Below are positions 24,704 through 35,823 of a stretch of DNA of 64,000 nucleotides, one piece after another (within the stretch, counting starts at the first letter, position 1; every line of letters begins with the position of its first letter). The DNA comes from Chionoecetes opilio (lineage: Eukaryota; Arthropoda; Malacostraca; Decapoda; Majidae). The position numbers and the translations under genes are program-made. Under the pieces are notes generated by a model that made no database searches, was not told the origin of the DNA, and saw only the letters and a program-made list of their open reading frames with translations. Where the stretch lies: contig JACEEZ010011704.1 in assembly GCA_016584305.1 (NCBI GenBank), forward strand, positions 1 through 64,000, read 5' to 3'.

Positions 24704-25332
24704 GTGTCGTGTGGGCAAGTGTCTGTTTGTGAGGTGGAGTCTGTTACTAACAAAGGCAAAGAAAACGGATGTTAAGGGGAATACTTACTAATTTTGACTT
24801 GATCAAAAAAAGGCATGCCCAGGCGTCCTACGACAACAAACCCGTCTTTATTTATCATTAAAGGGGGAGGGGGGGACACGAAGTGGAACACTCGCCCGAA
24901 GTCGGCGAGAATTCCTATCGGCGACAGTTATAAGTATGGTTTTGAGCATATATGATATATGAGGCATTCAATTTCGTACAGAAATGTCCTCTGAGCAGGA
25001 GATGGGGGTATATACGGGTGGTTAAGGCTCCATCTCCTGCTCAGAGGACATTTCTGTACGAAAATTAATGCCTCATATATCATATATGCTCAAAACCATA
25101 CCTATAACTGTCGCCGATAGGAATTCTCGCCGACGTCGGTGAGTGTTCCATTTCGTGCCACCCCCCCTCCCCCTTTAATGATAAATAAAGACGGGTTTGT
25201 TGTCGTAGGACGCCTGGACATGAATTTGTTGATCAAGTCAATATTAGTAAGTATTCCCCTCAACGCCCATTTTCTTTGTCTTTGTTAGTAAACAGACTCC
25301 ACCTTACAAACAGACATTTGCCCACACGACAT
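24704..25332. mobile_element. Foldback element 1 of 3, arms about 300 bases
   Basis: A nearly complete palindrome centred near 25018. The innermost pairing is CCATCTCCTGCTCAGAGGAC with its complement. Farther out, GTCGCCGATAGGAATTC, TTTATTTATCATTAAAGGGG and CTAACAAAG-type blocks pair, ending in GTCGTGTG / CACACGAC. The spacer is about 25 bases. Arms differ by a few percent. No open frame of interest. Confidence 0.9.
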
Positions 25333-25788
25333 TGTCGTGTGACCAGCAGTCTGTTTATGAGGTGTAGTCCGCCTTTGTTTACTAACAAAAGAAAAAGCGA
25401 ACTGCGCATGCGCGGAGGCAAATATTTTTTAGTAAATTTATGTAAAGGGCCTATTTCATCCCAATATTTGGCTAATATATATCTCCAGCCATGTTGTCGG
25501 AGGACGCCTGCGAATGATTTTGCTGATAACAGTGTCTTTGTTAGTAAACTTTCGACTCCGGGAAGGTGCAATTCGCCCCCCCCCCCCCCACTTTGTTGAT
25601 AAACAAAGACGGATTTGTTGTCGTAGGACACCAGGGCATGCATTTGTTGACCAACAAAATCATGTTAGGCCCTTTAATCAATTTACTAAAAAATATTCGC
25701 CTCCGCGCATGCGCAGTTCGCGTTTTCTTTTGTTAGTAAACAAAGGCGGACTGCAACCTCATAAACAGACTACTGGTCACACGACAGG
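25333..25788. mobile_element. Foldback element 2 of 3, arms about 120 bases
   Basis: Abuts element 1 without spacer. The left arm GTGACCAG..CAGTCTGTTTATGAGG..TTTACTAACAAAAG..ACTGCGCATGCGCGG pairs with the right arm at 25660-25788. The loop of about 210 bases contains GTTGTCGTAGGAC and a 14-base C run near 25577, features shared with element 1, so the loop may be remains of a related arm. Confidence 0.85.
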
Positions 25789-25840
25789 TGTACCGGAGGG
25801 AGCTGCTGGTGGAGGTGCTGCCGCTGCCGGTGGTGTAGCC
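25789..25840 (+). repeat. GCTGGTGGA/GCCGGTG trinucleotide-like repeat, part 1
   Basis: Short GC-rich stretch of GGT and GCT triplets between foldbacks 2 and 3. Similar sequence resumes after foldback 3 at 26515, as if element 3 had inserted into a single repeat tract. Confidence 0.6.
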
Positions 25841-26514
25841 GGTGTCGTGTGAGAAAAAAGTCTGTTTACGAGGGAAAGTCCGTTTACTAACAAAGACGTG
25901 TTGATCAACAAAGCGGTGTTGTGCGATATATTGTCAATGCGCGAAATCCTGTACACCCCTCCATATTTAACTGGTCTTACAGCTTAACTGTTGCCCTGAT
26001 ACATGTTAAAGGCAACACTGAGGCACTAGCTTTCCATGAGAACACTTATAAATAATAATAGTTAATAGATGCATGGTATTCAGACAAAGGATAAAATAAT
26101 AAAACACCTAAAAAGGCTTTATTTTGACGTGGATATTTGAAGCTTTTGAGTAATTATTATTACTTGTAAGTGTTCTCATGGAAAGTTTGTGCCTCTATGT
26201 TGCCTGTAACATGCATCAGGGAAGCAGTTAATCTATAAAACCAGTGAAATATGGAGGGTCTACAGGATTCGCGCGTTGACAATATTTCGCACAACACCGA
26301 ACCGGACAAAAGCAGAGCGCATTACTCGATTCATGAATGTTTTTCCTATGAAAGAATAAAAACAGTTACCCTCCCCTACTTTAGCAGACATTCAGTCACA
26401 AGGGACAAGACGTACACACGGTACCGTGTGACAAGCGGTCCCGGCTTTGTTGATCTAACGTCTTTGTTAGTAAACGGACTTTCCCTCGTAAACAGACTTT
26501 TGCTCACACGACAC
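25841..26514. mobile_element. Foldback element 3 of 3, arms about 290 bases
   Basis: Ends GGTGTCGTGTGAG / CTCACACGACACC. Inward, GTCTGTTTACGAGGGAAAGT, CGTTTACTAACAAAGACGT, ATATTGTC, TATGGAGGGT/ACACCCCTCCATAT and AGTGTTCTCATGGAAAG pair in inverted order. The right arm carries an extra piece near 26300-26440 not matched on the left. Shares its outer 60 bases with elements 1 and 2. Confidence 0.85.
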
Positions 26515-26725
26515 CGGTGCCGCTCTAGGGGTGCTGCTGAGATTCCTGCTGATGGGGCGCTGTCGGTGATGCTGCCGGTGCTGTTGCTACTAGCGCTGCC
26601 GATCCTGGTGCTATGGTGGTGCCGATCCTGGTGCTATTGGTGGTTTCGGTGCCGGAGCTGCTGATGGATTTACCGGTGCTACTGGAGGGAGTGTTGTCCC
26701 TGCTGGTGCTGCTGGCGTGATGGTC
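26515..26725 (+). repeat. GCTGCTG/CCGGTGCT trinucleotide-like repeat, part 2
   Basis: Imperfect GCT/GGT triplet repeat over about 200 bases, giving Leu/Val-rich and Ala/Gly-rich frames on plus and Ser/Thr/Ala/Pro-rich frames on minus. It may be a low-complexity minisatellite or part of a repetitive coding exon. No start, stop or domain supports the second. Confidence 0.6.
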
Positions 26726-26960
26726 CAAGCGACAGGTGAGGAGGAGCAGCAGACTTGCCAACGAAGGTATTTAACAACAAGAAAAAGCATCAAACACGTG
26801 CATCAAAGAAGTAATTGATAAGTAGTAAGGGTAAATAGCAAATTTAAGTATTATAGCCTTAAAAAATGTCAGTTCTTAATCAATTTCCTATAAATCATGA
26901 GAAAAGCTAATGCTGATAATTTATTCAATTTTCCTTAATGTAATAGATAACCTGACTTGA
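26726..26960. other. Anonymous AT-rich sequence
   Basis: No gene or repeat recognised between the triplet repeat and the LINE endonuclease fragment. Confidence 0.45.
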
Positions 26961-27290
26961 AATTTACGAGTCTAGTAATGATGGTATTGATCTGGACGGT
27001 AACTTCAATTATTTAAAGCCATCATGCAGTTGTCTATTTGTTGATGAATTTGATACACAATTTACTTTTCAGATGAAAATCTCAACATTATTTCATACAA
27101 TATCAGCAGTGTACCATTCATTTATAATTTCTTTAAATCAGTGTTTAGAAATAGTTAATATCAGAGTGATGTAATTGGATTGTGTGAAACTCGTCTCAAT
27201 AACAACATTTGTAATCTATATCTCCATAATGAATACAATCATTTTCAATAACAAAAACACAGCAGGTGGTGGTTTTGGCGATTTATCTAC
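26960..27290 (+). pseudogene. Fragment of a non-LTR retrotransposon endonuclease domain
   Basis: From about 27071 the plus strand reads D-E-N-L-N-I-I-S-Y-N-I-S-S, like the N-I-R-S-L start of jockey-type AP endonucleases. This is followed by the first catalytic block CETRLNN near 27184 (usual form C-E-T-W/R-L) and NNKNTAGGGF near 27252, matching the G-G-G-V segment that follows in this family. The protein is cut after that. No reverse transcriptase lies downstream. It is an isolated 5' piece of a LINE different from those at 3700 and 58170. Confidence 0.6.
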
Positions 27291-27620
27291 GCAAGCATCT
27301 TCAGGGTTTTGTAATGAAACCTTTGAGTCGCCGAGTCGTGCGGCTTGCAGATTGCCTTACGTTCCATTCCCACTGACATGCCCCTAGTCCCCCACATTCG
27401 GCTGTACAGATGGTCCTCCTTTACCCATGCTGCCATGCCTTTCACTACTGTGCTGCTCCTTTGGTGTACTCGTGTCGCAATACGAGGCGGCGCAAGTGAC
27501 TACATATTATCCCAAAAGACGACAGTCACAGCTCAAATAGATACATCTATGTAAGAGACTGGATAACCTTCTTGCGTACATTACACAGAGAGAGAGAGAG
27601 AGATTCTATACCGAAGACGG
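27291..27620. other. Anonymous sequence with a GA microsatellite
   Basis: No gene recognised. An AGAGAGAGAGAG run lies at about 27587-27602 next to the start of the following TIR element. Confidence 0.45.
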
Positions 27621-28153
27621 TTATCGCGCATTTTCGTGGTACGTTCGACCGCCCTGGTTCAGTCCATCCGGACCGGGTCAGGGTGGCAACTGATGGTCGT
27701 AGACAAATACTCGAGACTGGCCCCGGCCCAATCGTCGGTCCTATTGGCTTGGGGGATCGAGTGGGCGTACGGAACTGAACTGTGAGGCGCAGGCTCCCAT
27801 CTTGTCAACTATCCATTTTTGTAGTCCGCCTCTTTAACCTTAGTGCTAGAAACTATATTACAACTACCACGCCTGTGATACTTCTAGATCCTTATGTCTA
27901 CCACATGGTCGTTTCCATGTCTTATCAGTCACACGAGAAAGCTCCTGGTCGCCTTCCCCGCAAACTGTAGCTGCCGCATTCGCCAGCTTCTCCCCCACTG
28001 GTCCAACCTGGTCCCTGTTCGCTGCGCTATCAGCCCGCCCCAGTCCGTTTCCAGCCCGTCTAAAACAACAACAACTGCCTCGCCAAAAACATATGGGCCC
28101 GCCCGGGACTAGCCCAGTCCAGACCGGCCAGAGCGGCCGTGAAAATGCTCTAA
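27621..28153. mobile_element. TIR element with GCGCGTTTTCGCGA-type ends, diverged copy
   Basis: Left end TTATCGCGCATTTTCGTGG and right end GCCGTGAAAATGCTCTAA are degenerate forms of the 21904-22704 termini. Internal landmarks GAGACTGGCCCCG, GGGGGATCGAGTGGGCG, CATGTCTTATCAG, CTCCTGGTCG and GGGACTAGCCCAGTCCAGACC occur in the same order. The 212-base nested palindrome is absent here. Confidence 0.75.
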
Positions 28154-28289
28154 TACTTTAAATTACACATGAGAGAGATCTAATACCGAAGAGAGAGCAG
28201 AGAGAACAGAGAGAGCTAATACTGGAGCTAAAGATCAAAGAAATTAGAGGAAAGAGGAGATTTAATGGGGAGTTTTTTCTAATAAGCTC

Positions 28290-28650
28290 ACGCTCAAGCC
28301 TGTCTCTCAAGGCTGTCACATCTTCTGCTCTGTGAGGCTGGAAGGATCTAATCCTTTTACCGTAAATTCTTCTGTACTCGTTGGGACAGATCAGATTACC
28401 CTTCAATACAACAACTGAGACAGTTCTTAAATAAAACAATGTAGTTTTTATCATTTTTCTTTGTCTGCACTTGGTAAAAGATTGGCAAAACAATTTGAAT
28501 ACTTGAACCAACTCAATCTTTAAAATCGTCTTTTCATAAAAAACAAAAGTTCAACGCGAATGAGGCTTCAGAAATATCTACTTGTATGTAAGCATCACTG
28601 AGTACCTATTTTGTTTGTATATGTCCTCTCTACGACGAACATTTACCAAG
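28290..28650 (-). repeat. Dispersed repeat (inverted pair with 21262-21590)
   Basis: See the entry at 21262. An additional GAGAGAGC tract lies upstream at 28165-28215. Confidence 0.75.
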
Positions 28651-29855
28651 AAGTAATTTTAAAGTGCTTGGCTCCTCAACGAACAGTCCTCTATCGAAGA
28701 CAATACAGTCTTGTTTACTATTTCCCCGCCCGAACTCTACGCCCCTCCTACCTCAATCTTTCCCTCTGAATCAATCAATCACCCTTCCCTCTGAATACAC
28801 TATGTCCTCTGGTTTTTCCTATTGTACGAAGGAGGGTGGCGGGGCAACCCACCCCTCTCAAACAACTTCGTCACACGAACGGCTCGGGGCTATGGAGGTA
28901 GACGGAAAGGACTGCAAGGAGACTTTTACTGCTGTGCACGCTTATTACCCAACTACCTACTACCGCACAGTACATTCGTGACTGCAGCGTCACGTAACTA
29001 CCCGCGCCACTTCCGCTCCGCCCCAACACAACACAAATCACAGTCAAAGCCGAAATAAGGAGACGAAAGTCTTCTTGTATGTGGGAAACGGTATGTGTGG
29101 AGCGGATGCCACGAATTTCTCAGTAGAGGATAGAGAGTGTGATGAGATAACGGGTGATGTAGTTCGGATGACACTTGCTTTATAGAGGATGAAAAATAAG
29201 TGTTTGAAAATGCGGTTACAACTACAGGTAATTAGTAACTCAAGATAACTCTAACTATCTGTCTTAAGACGCCTGTAATACAATACAAGGACTTAACAGT
29301 GACGTCACCTGAAGTAGGGGGGGGGGAAATAAATGAAAGAAAGAATAATCTTCACCACAGAAAGAATATAATACCAGAATAAAAAAATAAAGTAAAATAA
29401 AAAAATATAAAATAATAATGTTAAAATAACAGTGAAAGAAAATAAATGACAAACGAGACAAAATTAAAGGCACTGATAATTAATAATTAATAGAATAATA
29501 AAAATATACATAATGTATACATAATAATCTAATATAATTAATAAAAAAATTGATAATCTTGAATAATTTTTCATTTCTTCTATATTAAAAAATAGATAGT
29601 GAGTTGAAAATTGAAAGAAAATGAGTGTGAACATTGTTGAGAAAATTTAAAGAAAGTTTAGAGATAGTGCGAAAATAATTGAGTGCAAAATATAAAATTA
29701 TTGAATAGAGAAATTTAAAGAAAGTTGAGAAAAAGAAAGTTAGAGCAAGTGACAAAATATCTGAAAGTGACTGCACGAAAATATGTGAAATTAGGCGAGA
29801 AAAAATGAGCCTTCAGATGGATAAAAAAAAAATTTTGCAAATAAATAAATAAATA
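28651..29855. other. Anonymous sequence, strongly AT-rich after 29300
   Basis: No gene recognised. 29330-29850 is dominated by AAAATA and AATAATA motifs. Confidence 0.45.
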
Positions 29856-30060
29856 AAATGCGGCCACGCCCACCGGCACCACCCGGCCCACCGGCCGACA
29901 CCACGCCCGACCGGCCGACCACCACGCCCACCGAGCCGCCCAAACTGCCCACCGGCCGCCACCGACGCACGCCCACCGCCGCCCCACCACGCCCACCAGC
30001 CGGCCACCACACGCCCACCGGCCAGCCACCCGGCCCACCGCCGCCACCACGCCCAACACA
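29856..30060. repeat. CCACCGGCC minisatellite
   Basis: Imperfect tandem copies of a short GC-only motif (CCACGCCCACCGGCCG and variants) over 205 bases, in sharp contrast to the AT-rich sequence just upstream. Open frames on both strands are composition artefacts. Confidence 0.8.
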
Positions 30061-30172
30061 ACTCTCCACAACACATCGTCCACAGACCTGTACTTTCAAA
30101 CAGGCACACGCACGCAAAATACACAGCTGCCTATAGAGAGGGGGAAGAATAGCGATATATATAACATATGTC

Positions 30173-30417
30173 ATTAACCCTTCACGCCCAGATTTGCCAC
30201 CAAAACTTCCTTTGCTATAAAAAAAATATCCTGTTTTTGTGTTAGCCATAAAATTAGAAAGTAACTATTTACCAAATTAAAAAAAATATTTTTTTTTTTG
30301 TTGAGTGTGAATGGTATACGAAATAGGTCATATCTATTAAATATTCCTTTAGTCACTAAAAATCAGTCTACGGTAGCAAATTACAATGAAAATTACGTCT
30401 GGGCCTCAAGGTGTTAA
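30173..30417. mobile_element. piggyBac-like non-autonomous element 1 (TTAA, CCCTTCACGC ends)
   Basis: Left boundary TTAA then CCCTTCACGCCCAG. The right boundary is the complementary GTCTGGGCCTCAAGGTG followed by TTAA. Length 245 bases and no open frame. The TTAA duplication plus a CCC(T)-start terminal repeat is the hallmark of piggyBac-type insertion. The right end is more diverged than those of the two elements at 54-55 kb. Confidence 0.55.
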
Positions 30418-30659
30418 AATAAACATTCTTTTTAATAGCGTAGAATGTGTAATGTGCGTGTTGTGGACGTGGTGTTGAGTCGAGCAGGGATCTCTTTATG
30501 GGTGGAGGCGAAGACCCCACCAAGATACAATGCCCCTGGTGGTCCGCCCGTGACGTGCACACCGTAAGATACAACCCGCTTACCGCGCCCCGTACAAGTT
30601 TTACCTACCTGGATATAATGTTTTTCAGTATACAAGATATACTGTTATCTTCGGAACTG
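30418..30659. other. Anonymous sequence
   Basis: No gene or repeat assigned. Confidence 0.4.
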
Positions 30660-30955
30660 TTTGTTCTATAATATTGGTCAAATAAAAAACCCGTAAAACA
30701 ACACAAAAGAAAATGCCAGTTATGAGACTTTCAGCAATAATGCATTACTTAAACTCTTCGCCATTTAATATTTTGCTCGCAAACATTTTACATGGAGAAT
30801 ATCAATAAGAAGCGGAGTTTAATTAGCTTTGGCCTTGTATAATTTCGTTTATGGATGAATGAATTATTAGCGCATGGACCTAAATTAGCGTTAACTAAAT
30901 ATAAAAAATCATAAAATCGGTAATTTCCTACCTAATATATGTTTATCAGGTAAAA
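30660..30955. mobile_element. ATGCATGAACTTAAACTCTTCGCC-family foldback, half copy
   Basis: One arm only of the element at 30985-31485, with landmarks CAAATAAAAA, CGTAAAACA, AAACTCTTCGCC, TTTACATGGAGA, ATCAATAAGAAGCG and TTAGCGTTAACTAA. Confidence 0.7.
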
Positions 30956-30984
30956 TGATATACTGTTTACTTTTGACAATGGTT

Positions 30985-31485
30985 GTTCTATACTATTATC
31001 AAATAAAAACCGTAAAACACACTAAGAAATGCCATTATTATACTTTGCAAGAAATATGCATGAACTTAAACTTTTCGTGCCATATAATAGTATTGTGACA
31101 AAAAACTTTTTACATGGAGATATCAATAGAAGCGACATTTATAGCTTTCCATTGATATATTTCTTTTCTGATAAATGATTAGAACACATGCATAATTAGC
31201 ATCGCTAAATAATATTAACATCATCAATCGGGAAAAATTACCCAATTTCATGATTTTATTATTTAGTTAACGATAATTTATGCATGGTTTCTCATTCATT
31301 TATCAGAAGGAAATCGATCAATGGAAAGCTATTAAATTCCGATTCTATTGAATTACTCGCATGTAAACAGGGTTTTTTCACAAATATTATGGCGAAGAGT
31401 TTAAAGTTATGCATATTTCTTGAAAGCTCATAATGGCCATTTCCTTAGTGTGTTTTTACGGTTTTGTTTATTTGATACTATTTAA
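30985..31485. mobile_element. 500-base foldback element, complete
   Basis: A full palindrome: CAAATAAAAACCGTAAAACAC, ATGCATGAACTTAAACT, ACATGGAGATATCAATAGAA and CTTTCCATTGATATATT on the left pair with their complements to 31485. Central blocks CATCAATCGGG and ACCCAATTTCATGATT mark the turn near 31240. Related to 30660-30955 and 38935-39690. Confidence 0.85.
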
Positions 31486-31499
31486 ATTTAAACAAAATA

Positions 31500-31665
31500 G
31501 ATTTGCATAACCAAAATTAACCTCACGTTTGGCCAAATTTAACCTAACCTCACGACTGGGGGCTTGCACCACACCGATAACCTAACGCTAAGCGGAACCT
31601 AACCAAAGCTAACCTAACCAATCTAACTTATCCTAGCCTAGCCAAATTTAACCTAACCCCTGGCG
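31500..31665 (-). repeat. TTAGG-like block (CCTAACCTAA)
   Basis: Repeated TAACCTAACC motifs mixed with diverged copies. TTAGG is the ancestral arthropod telomere unit, and interstitial blocks of TTAGGT type recur in this window (33320-33550, 34390-34510, 49870-49990, 51825-51930, 53770-53880, 54236-55780, 56240-56300, 62410-62490, 63010-63115). They are interstitial here, not a chromosome end. Confidence 0.6.
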
Positions 31666-31900
31666 AGTGTTGGGGAGGGGTTCTCGACACTTCGGTACTC
31701 ATTTCTGTGAGGTCGTCAGGTTCACAGTCTCTGGACTCAGAAGAAATCCATTACATTTTCTTAGAACTAGGGAATTTTTTGAACACCCTAACCTCAAAAC
31801 TAATGTGTTTGCTAATGCATAAATTTTGTACCACATCAAATAATATCCCGTATTTCTCCCAGGTCCCCAAGCCTGATTTGTGGGAGAGGGGGAGTATGGC
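31655..31900 (+). repeat. Dispersed repeat (inverted pair with 62160-62400)
   Basis: Blocks GGTTCTCGACACTTCGGT, TCGTCAGGTTCACA, TCTGGACTCAGAAGAAATCC, CTAGGGAATTTTT, CCAGGTCCCCAAGCCTG and GGGAGAGGGGGAGTA all recur inverted near 62.2-62.4 kb. Confidence 0.7.
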
Positions 31901-32044
31901 AAACACAGGAAGAATAACTTGCAATTTCCGACGGCTGTTGTATGGCGTTTATTTAACTCTTTATGATAATACAGAACGAAACGTTTCAGTAAACGCCCAA
32001 ACCGATTCGTGTATTAGTTTTAACTGCAACATATAGCCGGTTTA

Positions 32045-32310
32045 TGGAAACTGTCGCCGATAGAGACTCTCGCCGAAACGCCACCTGAGAACTCTCCGCC
32101 GAAGTGGAACACACGCCGCGTGGAAATATTTCGGCGCCAGTTCCACTAGTAAGGCCGTTCACTACCTACCCTAACCTGGATTTGGTCCAACTAGCCACAT
32201 AACCTAACCACAATAACTTAACTCAAGATAGAACTAGAACTGTCGCCAAAATAGGAAACATCCGCCACGTCGCGAGAATTCCTATCGGCGACAGTTCCAG
32301 GTAGCCAAAT
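32045..32310. mobile_element. Foldback element with CTGTCGCCGATAGG ends
   Basis: Left end GAAACTGTCGCCGATAGAGA and right end CCTATCGGCGACAGTTCC pair. Inner CCGAAGTGGAACACACGCC has a weaker partner. The same 20-base end appears inside foldback element 1 (24915-24935 and 25110-25130), showing it is a shared terminal motif or a nested relic there. Confidence 0.7.
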
Positions 32311-33160
32311 AGCCTACCCTTCACACTCGTTTTGCAGACCTCTCAATAACAGTAGAAAGGTGAAAAATACTGTAATTCAAGGACCCACTGGTCCCATGTT
32401 ATACATACACAATATTAGCCAAATTCTCTACTTTTTTCTCCTCTGACAGATAAAAAGACGAAGAATCATTGCATATGTGTAGAATCACACACGGACAATA
32501 CTCATAGCAGGCTATTTTGTTGTGTTTTTCACCAATTCATGATTTTTTATAGAGTCATCGCATCAACATGGCTATGCGGGGCCTGTGTCGCTTTATATGC
32601 GGGTACGTATCGGCCACCTGCGGCAGGGCGACTGGTTTTCGGGATATCGGATGATAGCCGATGTCGGCCCCGCGCAGCGGGATGTATATCGGGTCAATTA
32701 TTGGATAATTCGTACAGGCCCACAAGTGGCTTTCCTTCACTCGGCCCAAGGATAATCATAATTAAGTGGATGTGACATGAATGGCCGTGCCGAAAGGGCT
32801 TAAATAGGGTGCAAAGCTCGGACTTAAGAGATATTGTTGATTATTAGGTGGCTGAATCGTAGTCAGCTGTTGGCCCTCGCCCCGTTGTGACGGCCGTTGT
32901 CTCGAAGCCATATTATCAAAATATTACCAGTGGTAAGTGGCCGGGCGCCCGTGGCGCTACATTTTACTGCTGCTACAGGCCTCTCATGCTGAGGATCGAC
33001 TTACATCTACTCCACAAAGACTAATAAAGTAGAAAAGGAAAAATAAAAAGAGAAAAAAAACATAGTAACAGGTGGTGACAACTTAGATATGTAAATGCTC
33101 AATTATATGACAAGACTTATAAAAGCCTCATAACTTTGACTTTACCCTCAGATAAATACT
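32311..33160. other. Anonymous sequence, partly GC-rich
   Basis: No gene recognised. 32570-32960 is richer in CGG and GGCC motifs (for example CCGATGTCGG and GGCCACCTGCGG) and looks like part of a dispersed element, but no ends could be set. Confidence 0.4.
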
Positions 33161-33710
33161 AGAGTCCTTTCCCGCCCTTATTAGTGTTTTTTTTTTCCTC
33201 CTAGACCTTTAACAGATCATTTCAGATCCTCTACACGTAATCTTAAAAGTAGGGAAAGTGCCACCTTCAACCCCCCCTGCCTTCCTAATGACCCTCCTCG
33301 GTCCCCCAAATAATTTTACTAACCTAAACCTCACTATAAACTTTTGCCAACCTTACCATAACCTCTCTAGCGAGACTTATTGCGGGGACTAGAATTTTAC
33401 CAGGTAGGTAGGTTATATGATGTAATGTAGTCTTTAATGTTTTTTGGGTCCCTCTAGAGGTTATTTAGTAAGTTAGCTTGTAATAGTGAGGTTAGGCTAG
33501 GTTATATTGAGTTAGTTAGGTTATAGTGAGGGTAGGATATTAATATTTATCCATAGTATATTTTTGAGGGGTTTCAGGGGTCGTTTTATGAGGGAGGAGG
33601 GTGAAGGGGCAGTCTTCTCCTCCACTTTATATTACGTGTTTAGAGGTATCACAAGTGTACTTGAAGGTCTGGAGAAAACTCCCCCCGCTAATAAGGGCGG
33701 AAAGGACTCT
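33161..33710. mobile_element. AGAGTCCTTTCCCGCCCTTATT foldback MITE, copy 1
   Basis: Left end AGAGTCCTTTCCCGCCC and right end GGGCGGAAAGGACTCT pair, as do CCTAGACC..CAGATC inner blocks with GAAGGTCTGGAG. The core holds TTAGG-like blocks and GGGGTCGTTTTATGAGG. Other copies: 49756-50067 and 51707-52018 (truncated), 53656-54026 (full) and an end fragment at 40996-41016. Confidence 0.8.
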
Positions 33711-35300
33711 AGAATTGACCGCTTCAGGGAGTTACGTAATAGGCTTGTGGCGAAGATGTTTACTTGGTGATTGGGTTCTACTGTAATGCAGTTTTAAAGC
33801 TTACAAGGCCTAGTTTATAACGTCCTCAAGTTTATGAACTGACCAATTTGCAGGATTTCTAATCCCTATAACGCCGACGGAATGAGATATAACACATGGG
33901 GGGTCTGGAGGGGCGAATATCCTCCCCCACCGCCCAGCGAGGTTATAATAGGATATTAATCAATTGCCCAGGCTAGGTTAGTTAACATAGCGGGGTTGGG
34001 GGGGGGGTCTGACTGGGCGCACCCCCCAGTTATGTCGGGAGAATTTTGGTCAGTAGAGGATACTTGTAACTATAACTGTAGTTTTTTACTGTAATTGTGA
34101 TGATGCGTGTCTGATGTAGCCTTTGGTACAGCAGTAAACTGACACCCTACTGTGGCTAATATTTAGAACATTACTGTTTCTGGATTCAGTCTTTTTCACC
34201 TTTCTACTGTTTCTTATAGATGTGTTTTTCTCCTCTCTCCACACCTTTGCCCACAACGTTTTGCTTGTACAAGGGCTGTTGGCATCCCATATCCTGTTAT
34301 AATCATCATACAAGTTGTCAAATGGCAAACATAATAATAGTGTTAAGTGATGAAACGGTGTGAAAGTAGCAATTAACTGTTGTGGCAACTAAAAATGTTT
34401 CTAGGCTCCGGTTAGTTTCAGGGCAAGGCTAAGTTAGTTATTTAATAGCCGGCTAAGTTAGGTTAGTTTAAGGCAAGTGCTAAAGTTAGATTAGTTTTTT
34501 GAGGGTCAGATTAAGTTTAGATTATAGTTTCATTAGGTTATTATTTGATACTTTTACAAAATGAGAGTGTTTTTTTCCGGCAAAAACGTCTAAAAAGTGT
34601 ATTTTTTAGAAATAGCTGGTCACTACTTTTAACTGTCATCTTCAGTTTAAAGAGCAAAACCTGCCTCGGTTTCTACTGCAGTTGATACATTACTAAGGCA
34701 CGTAGTTTATACTGCCTTCACTTTGTAATCTGACGCATTAGCAGTATTTCTAAGATATTTTTGGTACTTTAACTTAATTTGAGTATGTGTTAAAACATTT
34801 CTATTCCTATGTATTCTGGTGTGTTAAAGAATTGATGGTCTTTTTAAAAAAAATCGGAAATGCCCTCATTTTGCAGGGGTTTATCTCCCCATTACTCACT
34901 TGCTTCAGGTTAGGCTACGCAAACATGTCCGGTTAGGTTAGTGGGGGTATTATTTTAACACACTCTGTGTCTGCTCCTCATTCTAGGTAAGATGCATTGC
35001 GTATGCTTTGGTAGAGTTAAATTTAGTTTATGCGACCCCCCGAAAGTGACAAGAATAGGTGTATGGTTTAGGAAAAAAGAATAATGGTCCGTAAATACCA
35101 AAGTTAGGATACTGATAAGGTTACTAAATAACATTTATCTCTCAACTTCATAGTAATTTGTACAATGCAACTAGTTTAAGTTAATCATAAAATATTTAGA
35201 CAGCTTTTCATCCATTTATGATTTGCACAAACATTCTTTGTATTGTGGTCTATTATATGGTCTTTGTATTGTGGTCAGTGGAGTACCCAGAAAATGAAAA
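33711..35300. other. Anonymous AT-rich sequence with TTAGG-like blocks
   Basis: No gene recognised. A weak direct repeat links 33775-33870 and 34665-34760 (TTCTACTG..AGTTTATA..GCA..ATTTCTAA). TTAGG-like copies lie at 34390-34510. Confidence 0.45.
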
Positions 35301-35309
35301 GGGGGGGCC

Positions 35310-35340
35310 AATATATATATATATATATATATATCTAGTA

Positions 35341-35390
<50 letters not shown>

Positions 35391-35784
35391 ATATATATAG
35401 ATATATATATATTATAATATCTCTAGTTATATAGCTACTTTGATAAAATCAAAAAATATTAAAAAATCTACAAATAAAAAAATATGAAAAAAGATATATA
35501 TAAAAAAATAATACAATAAAAAAACTATAATCTATATCAATCGCAAATCTATCTAACTAAAATTATATCACCCAGATTATAATAAGTACAAAAGAAAGAC
35601 AAAACAAAATATATATATAGCAACTCAAGAAAACATAAACAATCAAATGATACATATGAAAAAAAAAAATATATACAATATATAAAATCGCATTATATAA
35701 AACATCAAAAAAACAATAAATAAAAAATTAAAAAAAATAAAAATATACTACGAAAAAATAATATATATATATACTATATAAAAT

Positions 35785-35823
<39 letters not shown>

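Noticed and set aside
24704..26514. Regular repeats that might be a CRISPR array
   Set aside because: The repeats are long palindromic arms, not short direct repeats with unique spacers, and the DNA is eukaryotic.
29715..30249. Gly/Trp/Arg-rich minus frames and Pro/Thr-rich plus frame
   Set aside because: They come from the CCACCGGCC minisatellite and show no domain.
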